A stretch of 64,000 nucleotides of DNA from Frateuria edaphi. Its GTDB lineage: Bacteria; Pseudomonadota; Gammaproteobacteria; Xanthomonadales; Rhodanobacteraceae. Shown here in pieces: positions 46,267 through 54,020 of this stretch. Both the position numbers and the translations under genes were made by a program. The notes under the pieces were generated by a model that had not been told where the DNA came from, did not search any database, and was given only the letters and a program-made list of their open reading frames with translations. How positions within the stretch are numbered: position 1 is the first letter of the stretch; every line of letters starts with the position of its first letter. The DNA lies in assembly GCF_021117405.1 (NCBI RefSeq), contig NZ_CP088251.1, positions 3,614,501-3,678,500 on the forward strand. Reading direction: 5' to 3'.

Positions 46267-46950
46267 ATGGATTGGGCCACGCTGTTGCAGCTGCCAAGTA
46301 CCTTGCTGTGGATCCTCGCCGCGCTGGCGCTTCTGTTCGCGCTGGTGCAACTGGCGGCGCTGGGCCGCCGGCTGCGCGCGCGCCGTCCGTTCGCGGCGAT
46401 CCTGCGCACGCTGTTCCTGCTGGTGGGTCTGGGCCTGGCGCTGCTGCTGGCCGGCGCCGGCTGGAGCCTGCGCGGCTACCGACTGCTCGGCGAGGAAGCG
46501 CCGGTGGTGACGGTCGACGCACGCATCCTCTCGCCGCAACGCTGGGCGCTCACGCTGACCTGGCCCGATGGACAGCGCCGCGACGTGGCCCTGGCCGGCG
46601 ATGCCTGGCGGATCGAGGCGCTGGTGCTCAAATGGAAATTGCCGGCCGTGCTTGCCGGAGTGCCGCCGCTGTACCGCCTGGATCGCCTCTCCGGCCGCTA
46701 TGACGATCCGGCGGAAGAGATGAGCGAAATGCGCACGGTGGTCGACTTCCGCGACGCGGGCGACGGCGACCTGGTCACCCTGGCCCGCGCCCATCCCGAC
46801 TGGCTGCCGATGGTCGACACCGTGTACGGCAGCGGCGCCTACCTGCCGCTGGTCGACGGCGGCCACTACACGGTGAGCCTGATGCGCACCGGCGCACTGG
46901 TGGCGCGGCCGGACGACGAAACGGCCGATCGGATCGCACATCCGCTCTGA
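46267..46950 (+). CDS. Membrane-anchored protein of unknown function
   Basis: The product is 227 residues from the ATG at 46267. Two N-terminal membrane helices (LLWILAALALLFALVQLAALG and TLFLLVGLGLALLLAGAGW) are followed by an extra-cytoplasmic-type domain of about 165 residues (PVVTVDARILSPQRWALTLTW, YDDPAEEMSEMRTVVDF). Relatives in xanthomonads have been loosely called cation/multidrug efflux pump, but two helices make that unlikely. It is divergent from lptM across a palindromic 62-base region. The function is unknown. Confidence 0.72.
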   Translation: MDWATLLQLPSTLLWILAALALLFALVQLAALGRRLRARRPFAAILRTLFLLVGLGLALLLAGAGWSLRGYRLLGEEAPVVTVDARILSPQRWALTLTWPDGQRRDVALAGDAWRIEALVLKWKLPAVLAGVPPLYRLDRLSGRYDDPAEEMSEMRTVVDFRDAGDGDLVTLARAHPDWLPMVDTVYGSGAYLPLVDGGHYTVSLMRTGALVARPDDETADRIAHPL

Positions 46951-47056
46951 GGTGGTCCGGCCTGCGCCCCGCATGGACGGTATCGCTCCAGACCATGCGG
47001 CCCGAGCGTAGGCGCAAAGCGCCGAAGCCGAGGAGTCGCGCAACGACGAGCAGCGC

Positions 47057-47539
47057 TCAGGAAATCGCGACGCTCTTCTCGTAGCGCCAGGCGTCGGCGC
47101 CATCCTCGTAGTAAGCCGCATAACGCCCGATCCGCCGATAGCCGACGCGCTCGTACAGCGCCATGGCGGATGTGTTGTCCACCCGAACTTCCAGCCGTAC
47201 CGCGCGGCACCCCCTCGCACGGGCGACCTCTTCGGCGGCGGCCAGCAGGCGTGCGCCGATGCCGCGCCCGCGCGCGTGCGGCGCGGTGGCGATCGAATAC
47301 AGCCGCGCCAGCGTGCTGCCTACGCGGAAGAACACCAGCGCGCTGCCGAGCAAGCCTTCGCCCGGCGCGTCGGCGACAAGCACGGCGGCGCGCGGGCTGG
47401 CGAGGTGGCGTCGGTACTGCGCGCGGCTCATGCGGTCGCCGCTGAAGGCGCGCAGTTCCAGCGTCACCAGCGCATCGAGGTCCGTCGGCGTGGCGCGACG
47501 CACGGGGACCGGCAGGATGTGGGCGGGAGCAAGCGTCAT
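47057..47539 (-). CDS. GNAT-family N-acetyltransferase
   Basis: This 160-residue GNAT protein is of the RimI-like group: VRRATPTDLDALVTLELRAF at the start, acetyl-CoA-binding HARGRGIGARLLAAAEEVAR (Q/RxxGxG/A motif), and VDNTSAMALYERVGYRRIG at the end. It would acetylate an amine, probably a protein or peptide N-terminus or side chain. It is divergent from a RimK-like ATP-grasp ligase gene 206 bases away. GNAT genes are recurrent neighbours of that ligase type, so it more likely belongs to that pathway than to ribosomal S18 modification. Confidence 0.85.
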   Translation of the reverse strand: MTLAPAHILPVPVRRATPTDLDALVTLELRAFSGDRMSRAQYRRHLASPRAAVLVADAPGEGLLGSALVFFRVGSTLARLYSIATAPHARGRGIGARLLAAAEEVARARGCRAVRLEVRVDNTSAMALYERVGYRRIGRYAAYYEDGADAWRYEKSVAIS

Positions 47540-47633
47540 GGCGCAAGTCTACGCAGAATCACGCGGCGGACTTCAGCGCACCGGCATCGCGACCGAGCGG
47601 CGCCTACCGACGGCGACGGCACGCTGAACCGAT

Positions 47634-47656
47634 GGCGCGCACCACCGTTGCGCGCC
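47634..47656 (+). other. Hairpin in the leader of the RimK-like gene
   Basis: GGCGCGCA (47634-47641) and TGCGCGCC (47649-47656) form a perfect 8-bp stem with a seven-base loop, 90 bases before the ATG at 47746. It may be a leader structure or a chance GC-rich stem. Confidence 0.35.
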
Positions 47657-47745
47657 GCCGCGCCTATGCCCACACTTCGCCACTTGCGCCCTGCCGCCCC
47701 GTTCCGTGGCGCGACGGCATCCCCTTTTGCGTGTAGCGAGGTGCC

Positions 47746-49230
47746 ATGACCCGCCTGGTGATCGTCGTCGAGAAAGCCTCCGACTGGAGTGCCTACTACC
47801 CCTCCGTGGACGTCATGAGCGCAATGGACTACCTGCGCGAACCGGTCGGCGGTGACGACGAGCGTACCCACGTGATCAACCTGTGCCGCAGCTACAAGTA
47901 CCTGGGCACCGGCTACTACGTCTCGCTGCTGGCCGAGGCGCGTGGGCACAAGGTGTTGCCCTCGGTGCGCACCATCAACGACCTGCGCCGCCGCTCGCTG
48001 TACGGCCTGGACATCGAGGACCTCAACAGCAAGCTCACCCACTTCCTGCCTGCCGGCGGTCGCGATACCACCGACTTCGGCATCCTGGTGTATTTCGGCG
48101 AGACCGCCTATCCGGCGCTGCAGGACCTTGCCCGGCAGTTGTTCGAGATGTTCCCCTGCCCGCTGCTGCGCATCGAGTTCGAGCGCGAGCGCGTGTGGCA
48201 GGTCGCCTCGATCAAGCCGGTCGGCCTGCACACGCTGGACGACGCGCAGGAGGACGCCTTTGCCGCGGAGCTGGACCGCTTCTCGCGCAAGCTCTGGCGC
48301 AAGCCGCGCACGCGCAAGCTGTACCGCTACGACATCGCGATGCTGGTCGATCCCGACGAGGCGATGCCGCCCTCGAACAAGAAGGCGCTCAAGACCTTCA
48401 TCGCCGCCGGCAAGGAACTGGGCATCGAGGTCGACCCGATCGGCAAGATCGACTACCCGCGCCTGGCCGAGTACGACGGCCTGTTCATCCGCGAGACCAC
48501 GGCGAGCGACAACCATACCTACCGCTTCGCCCACCGCGCGGAGAAGGAAGGCATGGTGGTGATCGACGATCCCACCTCGATCCTGCGCTGCACGAACAAG
48601 ATCTTCCTCAACGACCTGATGGTCTCGCGCAAGCTCGCCGTGCCACGCACGGAAATCCTCTACCGCGACAACGCCAAGGCGTGGAAGGACACCGCCGCCA
48701 AGCTCGGCTTCCCGCTGGTGCTGAAGATTCCCGACGGTTCGTTTTCGCGCGGCGTGGTCAAGGTGGAAAACGCCGACGCGCTGGAGAAGGCGGCGGGCGA
48801 GCTGTTCTCGCACAGCGCGCTGCTGCTGGCGCAGGAGTTCGTCTATACCGAATTCGACTGGCGCATCGGTGTGCTCAACCGCGAGCCGCTGTACGCGTGC
48901 AAGTACTACATGTCGCGCGGGCACTGGCAGATCTACAACCACGGCGCCAAGGGCACCGCCAAGTCCGGCGGCTTCGAGACGGTGGCGGTGCGCGACGCGC
49001 CGGCCGAAGTCGTCAAGCTGGCGCTCAAGGCGACCCAGGCGGTCGGCGATGGGCTGTACGGGGTCGACCTCAAGCAGGTCGGCAACAAGCCGGTGGTGAT
49101 CGAGGTCAACGACAATCCATCGATCGATGCCGGCGTGGAAGACGCCTACCTGGGCGTGGACCTGTACCGTCGCATCATGCAGGAGTTCCTGCGGCGCATG
49201 GAACACAAGCGCCTGGGCATCGGCCGGTAG
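47746..49230 (+). CDS. RimK-like ATP-grasp ligase with RLAN N-terminal domain
   Basis: The product is 494 residues. The N-terminal half (about 1-200) matches the RLAN domain that precedes certain RimK-type ligases (VIVVEKASDWSAYYPSVDV, HVINLCRSYKYLGTGYYVSLLAE). The C-terminal half is an ATP-grasp fold with FPLVLKIPDGSFSRGV and the metal-binding end VVIEVNDNPSID. It would join an amino acid (glutamate in RimK itself) to a carboxylate of a protein or peptide. The divergent GNAT gene is a likely partner. The substrate is not known. Confidence 0.88.
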   Translation: MTRLVIVVEKASDWSAYYPSVDVMSAMDYLREPVGGDDERTHVINLCRSYKYLGTGYYVSLLAEARGHKVLPSVRTINDLRRRSLYGLDIEDLNSKLTHFLPAGGRDTTDFGILVYFGETAYPALQDLARQLFEMFPCPLLRIEFERERVWQVASIKPVGLHTLDDAQEDAFAAELDRFSRKLWRKPRTRKLYRYDIAMLVDPDEAMPPSNKKALKTFIAAGKELGIEVDPIGKIDYPRLAEYDGLFIRETTASDNHTYRFAHRAEKEGMVVIDDPTSILRCTNKIFLNDLMVSRKLAVPRTEILYRDNAKAWKDTAAKLGFPLVLKIPDGSFSRGVVKVENADALEKAAGELFSHSALLLAQEFVYTEFDWRIGVLNREPLYACKYYMSRGHWQIYNHGAKGTAKSGGFETVAVRDAPAEVVKLALKATQAVGDGLYGVDLKQVGNKPVVIEVNDNPSIDAGVEDAYLGVDLYRRIMQEFLRRMEHKRLGIGR

Positions 49231-49296
49231 ATCCTGCGCGGCCGCCATGCCGGCCACGCGGCAAGCTTGAACGCGGGGTCACGCCCAAGGGCGTCC

Positions 49297-51387
49297 CTAC
49301 AGGGCGCTGGTCGCCGGCGTGCGCTCGCCCAGCAGCAGCGCCGGCACCTGCGACGCGGGCAACGGCGGCACGAACAGGAAACCCTGGCCGATTTCGCAGC
49401 CGGCCTCGCGCAGCCACGCGGCCTGCGCCTCGGTCTCGATGCCTTCTGCCACGGTGGTCAGCCGTAGTTTGCGCGCCAGCGCGATGATCGCCTCGGTGAT
49501 GTCGCGGTCGGCCGGATTGCGCTCGGCGCCCTGCACGAAACTCTGGTCGATCTTGATCGTCTGCGTCGGCAACTGCCGCAGGTGGCTCAGGCTCGAGAAG
49601 CCGGTGCCGAAATCGTCGATCGCCATGCGGAAGCCCAGCACTTCCAGCTGGCGCAACTGGCGCAGCGTGTGCTCGGCGTTCTTCATCGCCGCCGACTCGG
49701 TGATCTCGAACTCGATCAGGCTCGGATGCAGGCCGAACTCGCGCAACGTACCGAGCAGCCCGGCGACGAAATGGCCATCCTGGATCTCCTGCAACGACAC
49801 GTTGATCGCCACCGGCACCAGCGGCAGCCCGCGCGCACGCCACTGCGCCAACTGGCGCGCGACCTGGCGCAGTACCACGCGTCCGAGCTGGCCGATCAAC
49901 CCGCTGCCTTCGGCCAGCGACACGAAGTGCTTGGGCAGCAGCAGGCCGCGTTCGGGATGCGGCCAGCGCACCAGCGCCTCCAGCCCGACCACGCGCCGGC
50001 TGTCCAGCGCCACCTTCGGCTGGTAGTGGACGACGACCTCCTCGCGCTGCAGCGCCTCGCGCAGCTCGGCCGACAGCAGCAGCCGGTCGCGCGCCTGCTC
50101 GCTCATGCACGGCTGGTAGAAGCAGTAGCCGGCCTTGCCATGCTCCTTCGCGCTGTACATCGCCAGGTCCGCGTGGCGCAGCAGACTGGCGGCGTCCTCG
50201 CCATCGCGCGGGAACATCGCCACGCCGATGCTGGGCGTTGCGCTCACGGCGTGGCTGGCGACCGTCACCGGCCGGCTGACCAGGCTCAGGATCTTCTGGC
50301 AGATCGCGCTCAGGTTCTGCTCGCTGCGGTAGCGCTCGAGCACCACCACGAACTCGTCGCCACCAAAGCGCGCGACGGTGTCGCGGCTGCGCACGCTGGC
50401 GCGCAGGGCGTCGGCGACCGAGCGCAGGAACTCGTCACCCACCTCGTGGCCGAGCGTGTCGTTGATCGACTTGAAACCGTCCAGGTCGACGAACATCACC
50501 GCCACCTCGAAGCGCTCGTCGCGTGCCAGCGGCAGCAACCGGTCGAGCAGATCGAGCACGTTGGCGCGGTTGGGCAGCGCGGTCAGTTCGTCGTGATAGG
50601 CCAGCCAGCTCAATGCATCGCGGGCCTGGCCCAGTTCACGCGAGATGGCCTCGGTGTGTCGCTGCAATTGCCGGTGCGCCAGGCTCACGCCCAACGTCAG
50701 CAGCAGGAGCAGGCCCGACACCAGGCTCACCGCCAACCCCAGGCCCAGCCCATGCAGGCCGGTGCGCGCCTGCAGGCTTACCGCGCCGGGCGCGAACTGC
50801 ATCGCGATCATGCCCAGGTAGTGCACGCCGGTGGCGGTGCCGCCGAGCATCAGCGCGGACAGCACGCGCAGCCACCAGCGGCGGCGCCGGTCGCTACGCC
50901 AGATGACGCTGTGCAGCCCGATCGCGGCGATCGAGCCGATGAGCGCGAACAACAGGGAGGCGATGGTCCATGGCGCGCGCCAGGCGATCGCCGGCTGCAT
51001 GTCGAGCGCCCTCACGCCCAGGTAATGCATGGCGGTCATGCCCACGCCCATGGCGCAACCGGCGAGAACCGCGCCGCGCCGGGTCGGATGCCGGGCCAGC
51101 AACCACAGCGTGGCGCCGGTGGCCACCACCACCGGCACGGCCGACAACGTGGTCCGCTGGCTGTCGTAGCCGAGCGGGATCGGCACCTGCAGCGCCAGCA
51201 TGCCGATGAAGTGCATGGCCCACACGCCCGAACCCATCGCCAAGGCGCCGAACGCGGTCCACAGCACGGCGCCCGGCCCACGCGAGCGCGCGATGCGACC
51301 GACGACGCTGAACGCGACATAGGCATCGAGCGCCGCCAGCGCGAGCGACAGCAACACCAGCCACGGGTTGTAACTGACCGCCATCAT
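49297..51387 (-). CDS. MHYT-GGDEF-EAL cyclic-di-GMP turnover protein
   Basis: The product is about 696 residues. Seven-helix MHYT sensor domain (about 1-230) has the repeated motif as MHFIGM, MHYLGV and VHYLGM, thought to bind a metal and sense oxygen, CO or NO. The GGDEF domain (about 265-425) has an intact RFGGDEF active site and so is probably an active diguanylate cyclase. The EAL domain (about 440-690) has EALVRW and DDFGTGFSSL, so phosphodiesterase activity is also possible. The gene stands alone; the 3' neighbour is the RimK-like ligase (convergent). Either of two adjacent ATGs may be used. Confidence 0.92.
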   Translation of the reverse strand: MMAVSYNPWLVLLSLALAALDAYVAFSVVGRIARSRGPGAVLWTAFGALAMGSGVWAMHFIGMLALQVPIPLGYDSQRTTLSAVPVVVATGATLWLLARHPTRRGAVLAGCAMGVGMTAMHYLGVRALDMQPAIAWRAPWTIASLLFALIGSIAAIGLHSVIWRSDRRRRWWLRVLSALMLGGTATGVHYLGMIAMQFAPGAVSLQARTGLHGLGLGLAVSLVSGLLLLLTLGVSLAHRQLQRHTEAISRELGQARDALSWLAYHDELTALPNRANVLDLLDRLLPLARDERFEVAVMFVDLDGFKSINDTLGHEVGDEFLRSVADALRASVRSRDTVARFGGDEFVVVLERYRSEQNLSAICQKILSLVSRPVTVASHAVSATPSIGVAMFPRDGEDAASLLRHADLAMYSAKEHGKAGYCFYQPCMSEQARDRLLLSAELREALQREEVVVHYQPKVALDSRRVVGLEALVRWPHPERGLLLPKHFVSLAEGSGLIGQLGRVVLRQVARQLAQWRARGLPLVPVAINVSLQEIQDGHFVAGLLGTLREFGLHPSLIEFEITESAAMKNAEHTLRQLRQLEVLGFRMAIDDFGTGFSSLSHLRQLPTQTIKIDQSFVQGAERNPADRDITEAIIALARKLRLTTVAEGIETEAQAAWLREAGCEIGQGFLFVPPLPASQVPALLLGERTPATSAL

Positions 51388-51497
51388 GCCCGGGTTGCCG
51401 GCCCCCTGCCGGACGCCAGCGCGTCGCGAAATCGATCGCGCGTTGTAGCACAACGGACACGTCCGGGTGCGGCATTCGCCTGCCCCCGGCTGAACCT

Positions 51498-51713
51498 TCA
51501 GACGCCCGGCAGGGCCAGTGCCAGCCGCCTCAGGCGCAGGCCGCCCAGCACGCACAGCGGTGCGACCAGCAGCCAGAACAGCGGCGCCCAGCCGAGCGCA
51601 TCGGTATGCGCGGGCATGGGCGTCAGCGCGAGCAGGAAGGTGCCGAGCAGCACCCAGAGGCCGGCACCGGCGGCCAGCTGGAACGTGAACGCCTGGGAAC
51701 GGGAAACGGGCAT
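51498..51713 (-). CDS. 71-residue two-helix membrane protein, unknown
   Basis: A short ORF encodes two predicted membrane helices (LAAGAGLWVLLGTFLLALTPM and LFWLLVAPLCVLGGLRL). The N-terminus is short and positively charged (MPVSRSQ). It lies 110 bases upstream of the MHYT-GGDEF-EAL gene on the same strand and 116 bases from the divergent aroE. No family can be named with confidence. The hydrophobic pattern supports a real small membrane protein. Confidence 0.68.
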   Translation of the reverse strand: MPVSRSQAFTFQLAAGAGLWVLLGTFLLALTPMPAHTDALGWAPLFWLLVAPLCVLGGLRLRRLALALPGV

Positions 51714-51829
51714 GACCTGGACTCCGGACGGGACGCGGGAAAGCCATGCTGCGCGGCACCCATCTCAGCGGCTGCGACGGGCCCCGCGGGCGCCTAGAAT
51801 GCGCCCACCAACCGCCCCTGGGACCGCCC

Positions 51830-52669
51830 ATGCCGCACGGCACCGACCTTCCCGCTCGCTATGCGGTGTTCGGCCATCCGATCAGTCATTCCCTGTCGCC
51901 GGCGATCCACCGGCTGTTCGGCGAGCAATGCGGCATCACGCTCGAGTACACCGCGATCGACGTGGCGCCCGAAGCGTTTGCCGATACCGTGCGCCGCTTC
52001 CTGGCTCGCGCCCATGGCGCCAACGTCACCCTGCCGCACAAGGCCGCGGCCTTCGCGCTGGCCCAGGAGCGCAGCGCGGCGGCGAGCCGTGCCGGCAGCG
52101 CCAACGTGCTGACCCGCCTCGCGGACGGCCGCCTGTCAGCGCACAACACCGACGGTGCCGGCCTCGTGCGCGACCTCACCGGCCGCCAGCAATGCGCGCT
52201 GCCGGGCAGCCGCGTGCTGCTGCTCGGCGCCGGCGGTGCGGCGCGCGGGGTAGCGTGGGAGCTGCTCGACGCCGGCGTGGAAGAGCTGACCATCGTCAAC
52301 CGCACGCCGGACACCGCCGCGGCGCTCGCCGGCGCACTGGGCGTGACGCGGGCACGCGCGCGCTACTGGCAGGACCTCGACGAACTGGGCAGCTTCGACC
52401 TGATCGTGCACGCCACCTCGGCCGGCGTGCTCGGCCAGGCGCTGGCGCTGCCGCCCAGCCTGGCCACTTCGCAGACGGTCGGCTACGACCTGTCCTACGG
52501 CAGCGGCGCACAGAGTTTCCTGGCCTGGGCCAGGGCCGCCGGCGCCAGGGCCGCGTGCGACGGACTGGGCATGCTGGTGGAGCAGGCCGCCGATGCCTTC
52601 GCGCTGTGGCACGGCCGCCGGCCGGAGACCGATCCGGTATACGCGCACCTGCGCGCAACGCTGGCCTGA
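51830..52669 (+). CDS. aroE: Shikimate dehydrogenase
   Basis: The product is 279 residues from the ATG at 51830. It reduces 3-dehydroshikimate with NADPH in the aromatic pathway. Substrate-binding motifs are [17 protein letters not shown] and NVTLPHK (catalytic Lys); SAHNTDG carries the catalytic Asp. The NADP-binding fold has [11 protein letters not shown] and a VNRT phosphate-binding loop typical of NADPH specificity. A closing [14 protein letters not shown] helix is also as expected. Confidence 0.95.
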   Translation: MPHGTDLPARYAVFGHPISHSLSPAIHRLFGEQCGITLEYTAIDVAPEAFADTVRRFLARAHGANVTLPHKAAAFALAQERSAAASRAGSANVLTRLADGRLSAHNTDGAGLVRDLTGRQQCALPGSRVLLLGAGGAARGVAWELLDAGVEELTIVNRTPDTAAALAGALGVTRARARYWQDLDELGSFDLIVHATSAGVLGQALALPPSLATSQTVGYDLSYGSGAQSFLAWARAAGARAACDGLGMLVEQAADAFALWHGRRPETDPVYAHLRATLA

Positions 52670-52906
52670 GGTCCACGCACCGCAACACGAGGACTTCATT
52701 GGTAGGAGCGCCCAAGGGCGTTCCCGCAGGGAAGGGCAACCCCGCACAGTTTCACGCAGTCACTCTGCACCACTCCAGCCGATGGCGCTGGCCCGGCAAC
52801 GGCCCCGCGCAGCGATGACCGGAAGCGCGCGAGTCACGCCATTGCAACCTGCCCTCGCTACCGTGCGCCCGCCGCGCCCCTGCGCGGAGCCACTGGCGAT
52901 CCCCGC

Positions 52907-53410
52907 ATGTCCGTTTCCTTCGCGCCCGCCCGCCGCCCCTGGCTGGCCGTCGGCGCCCTGCTCCTGCTGCTGGCCGCGTTGGGCCTGCTCCGGCGTCCAC
53001 CCGTCCGGCCCGTGGCCGACGACGACGGGAGCGGTCGCGGCATCCTGCTGGCGCTGGCGCAGACCGCCGAGCGTGAACACCATCTGCTGGCTCCGGCCGG
53101 CAGCAACGCCTACGAGTTCTACCTGAGCGTGCTCGGCCTGGAGCCGGACGATGCGGCCACGCGCGAGGCGTTGCAGCGGCTGTTCCCCGCGGCCACGAAG
53201 GTCGTCGAGCAGGCGATCGACCGAGGCGAGCTGGACGAGGCCGAGCGCGAACTGCGCCTGCTGCGCGACTTCGATGCCGACAATTACCTGCTGGCGCTGC
53301 TGGCAGGCAAACTCACCGCACAGCGCCATCTGGAAGTGCGCCGGCACGAGGCACGCGCGGCGATCCTTCAGGCACAACGGGCGCGACAGGCCGCTCAGCC
53401 GGCCAGGTAG
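52907..53410 (+). CDS. Membrane-anchored protein with C-terminal helical hairpins, unknown
   Basis: The product is 167 residues. One N-terminal membrane helix (WLAVGALLLLLAALGLL) is followed by a periplasmic-type region with TPR-like helices (EREHHLLAPAGSNAYEFYLSVLG and DRGELDEAERELRLLRDFDADNYLLALLA). I do not recognise the family. It overlaps the end of the convergent gamma-carbonic anhydrase gene by 16 bases. A repeat-like sequence (52709-52721) lies upstream of it. Confidence 0.6.
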   Translation: MSVSFAPARRPWLAVGALLLLLAALGLLRRPPVRPVADDDGSGRGILLALAQTAEREHHLLAPAGSNAYEFYLSVLGLEPDDAATREALQRLFPAATKVVEQAIDRGELDEAERELRLLRDFDADNYLLALLAGKLTAQRHLEVRRHEARAAILQAQRARQAAQPAR

Positions 53411-53925
53411 GCGTCCTTCAAGCGCATGTAGTGTTCGGCCGAGTAGTGCAACTGCTCGACCTGGGTGTCGCTGAGCACGCGCACGCACTTGGCCGGGTTG
53501 CCGAGCCAGAGTTCCCGCTCGCCCACCACCTTGCCCGGCGGGATCACCGCGCCGGCACCGACGAAGCCGTGCTGCTTCACTACCGCACCGTCGAGCACGG
53601 TCGCGTGCATGCCGATCAGGCAGTAGTCCTCCAGGGTGCAGGCATGCACCACCGCGGCGTGGCCGATCGTCACGCCCTCGCCGATCAGGCAGGGGAAGCC
53701 CGGGCCATAGGGGCCTTCATGGCTGACGTGCACGATGGTGCCGTCCTGGATGTTGGTGCGCGCGCCGACGCGGATGTAATGCACGTCGCCGCGCAGCACG
53801 ACGCCCGGCCACACCGATACGTCATCGCCCAGCACCACGTCGCCGATCACACTGGCGGCGGGATCGACGTACACGCGCTGGCCCAGGATGGGCGCGATGC
53901 CCTTGTAGATACGCAGATTGTTCAT
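53395..53925 (-). CDS. Gamma-carbonic anhydrase-like (YrdA/PaaY-type) protein
   Basis: This 176-residue left-handed beta-helix protein has hexapeptide repeats (IGDVVLGDDVSVWPGVVLRGDVHYIRVG) and a metal site formed by histidines in IVHVSHE and IGHAAVVHACTL. It resembles YrdA/CaiE/PaaY homotrimers, which bind zinc but only sometimes show carbonic anhydrase activity. The ATG at 53925 begins the family N-terminus NNLRIYKGIAPILGQRVYVD. The gene is divergent from prlC. Confidence 0.9.
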   Translation of the reverse strand: MNNLRIYKGIAPILGQRVYVDPAASVIGDVVLGDDVSVWPGVVLRGDVHYIRVGARTNIQDGTIVHVSHEGPYGPGFPCLIGEGVTIGHAAVVHACTLEDYCLIGMHATVLDGAVVKQHGFVGAGAVIPPGKVVGERELWLGNPAKCVRVLSDTQVEQLHYSAEHYMRLKDAYLAG

Positions 53926-54020
53926 CCGCCCGATTGTAAGTGAGCACACACCGGCGGTGCCGCGCGGCTTGAATTCGCCCAGTCCGGTCGCCACGCTGGA
54001 ACGATCCCAAGGAGCCTTTC

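Noticed and set aside
49582-52818. A very long plus-strand open frame (over 1000 codons) through the MHYT-GGDEF-EAL region
   Set aside because: It is antisense to a gene with complete GGDEF and EAL motifs and to the end of aroE; its translation is Arg/His/Gln-rich without domains, typical of shadow frames in GC-rich DNA.
53968-53998. Possible heat-shock promoter before prlC (CTTGAAT)
   Set aside because: The -35-like box is good, but the sequence 13-16 bases on (around CGCCACGCT) is a poor match to CCCCATnT.
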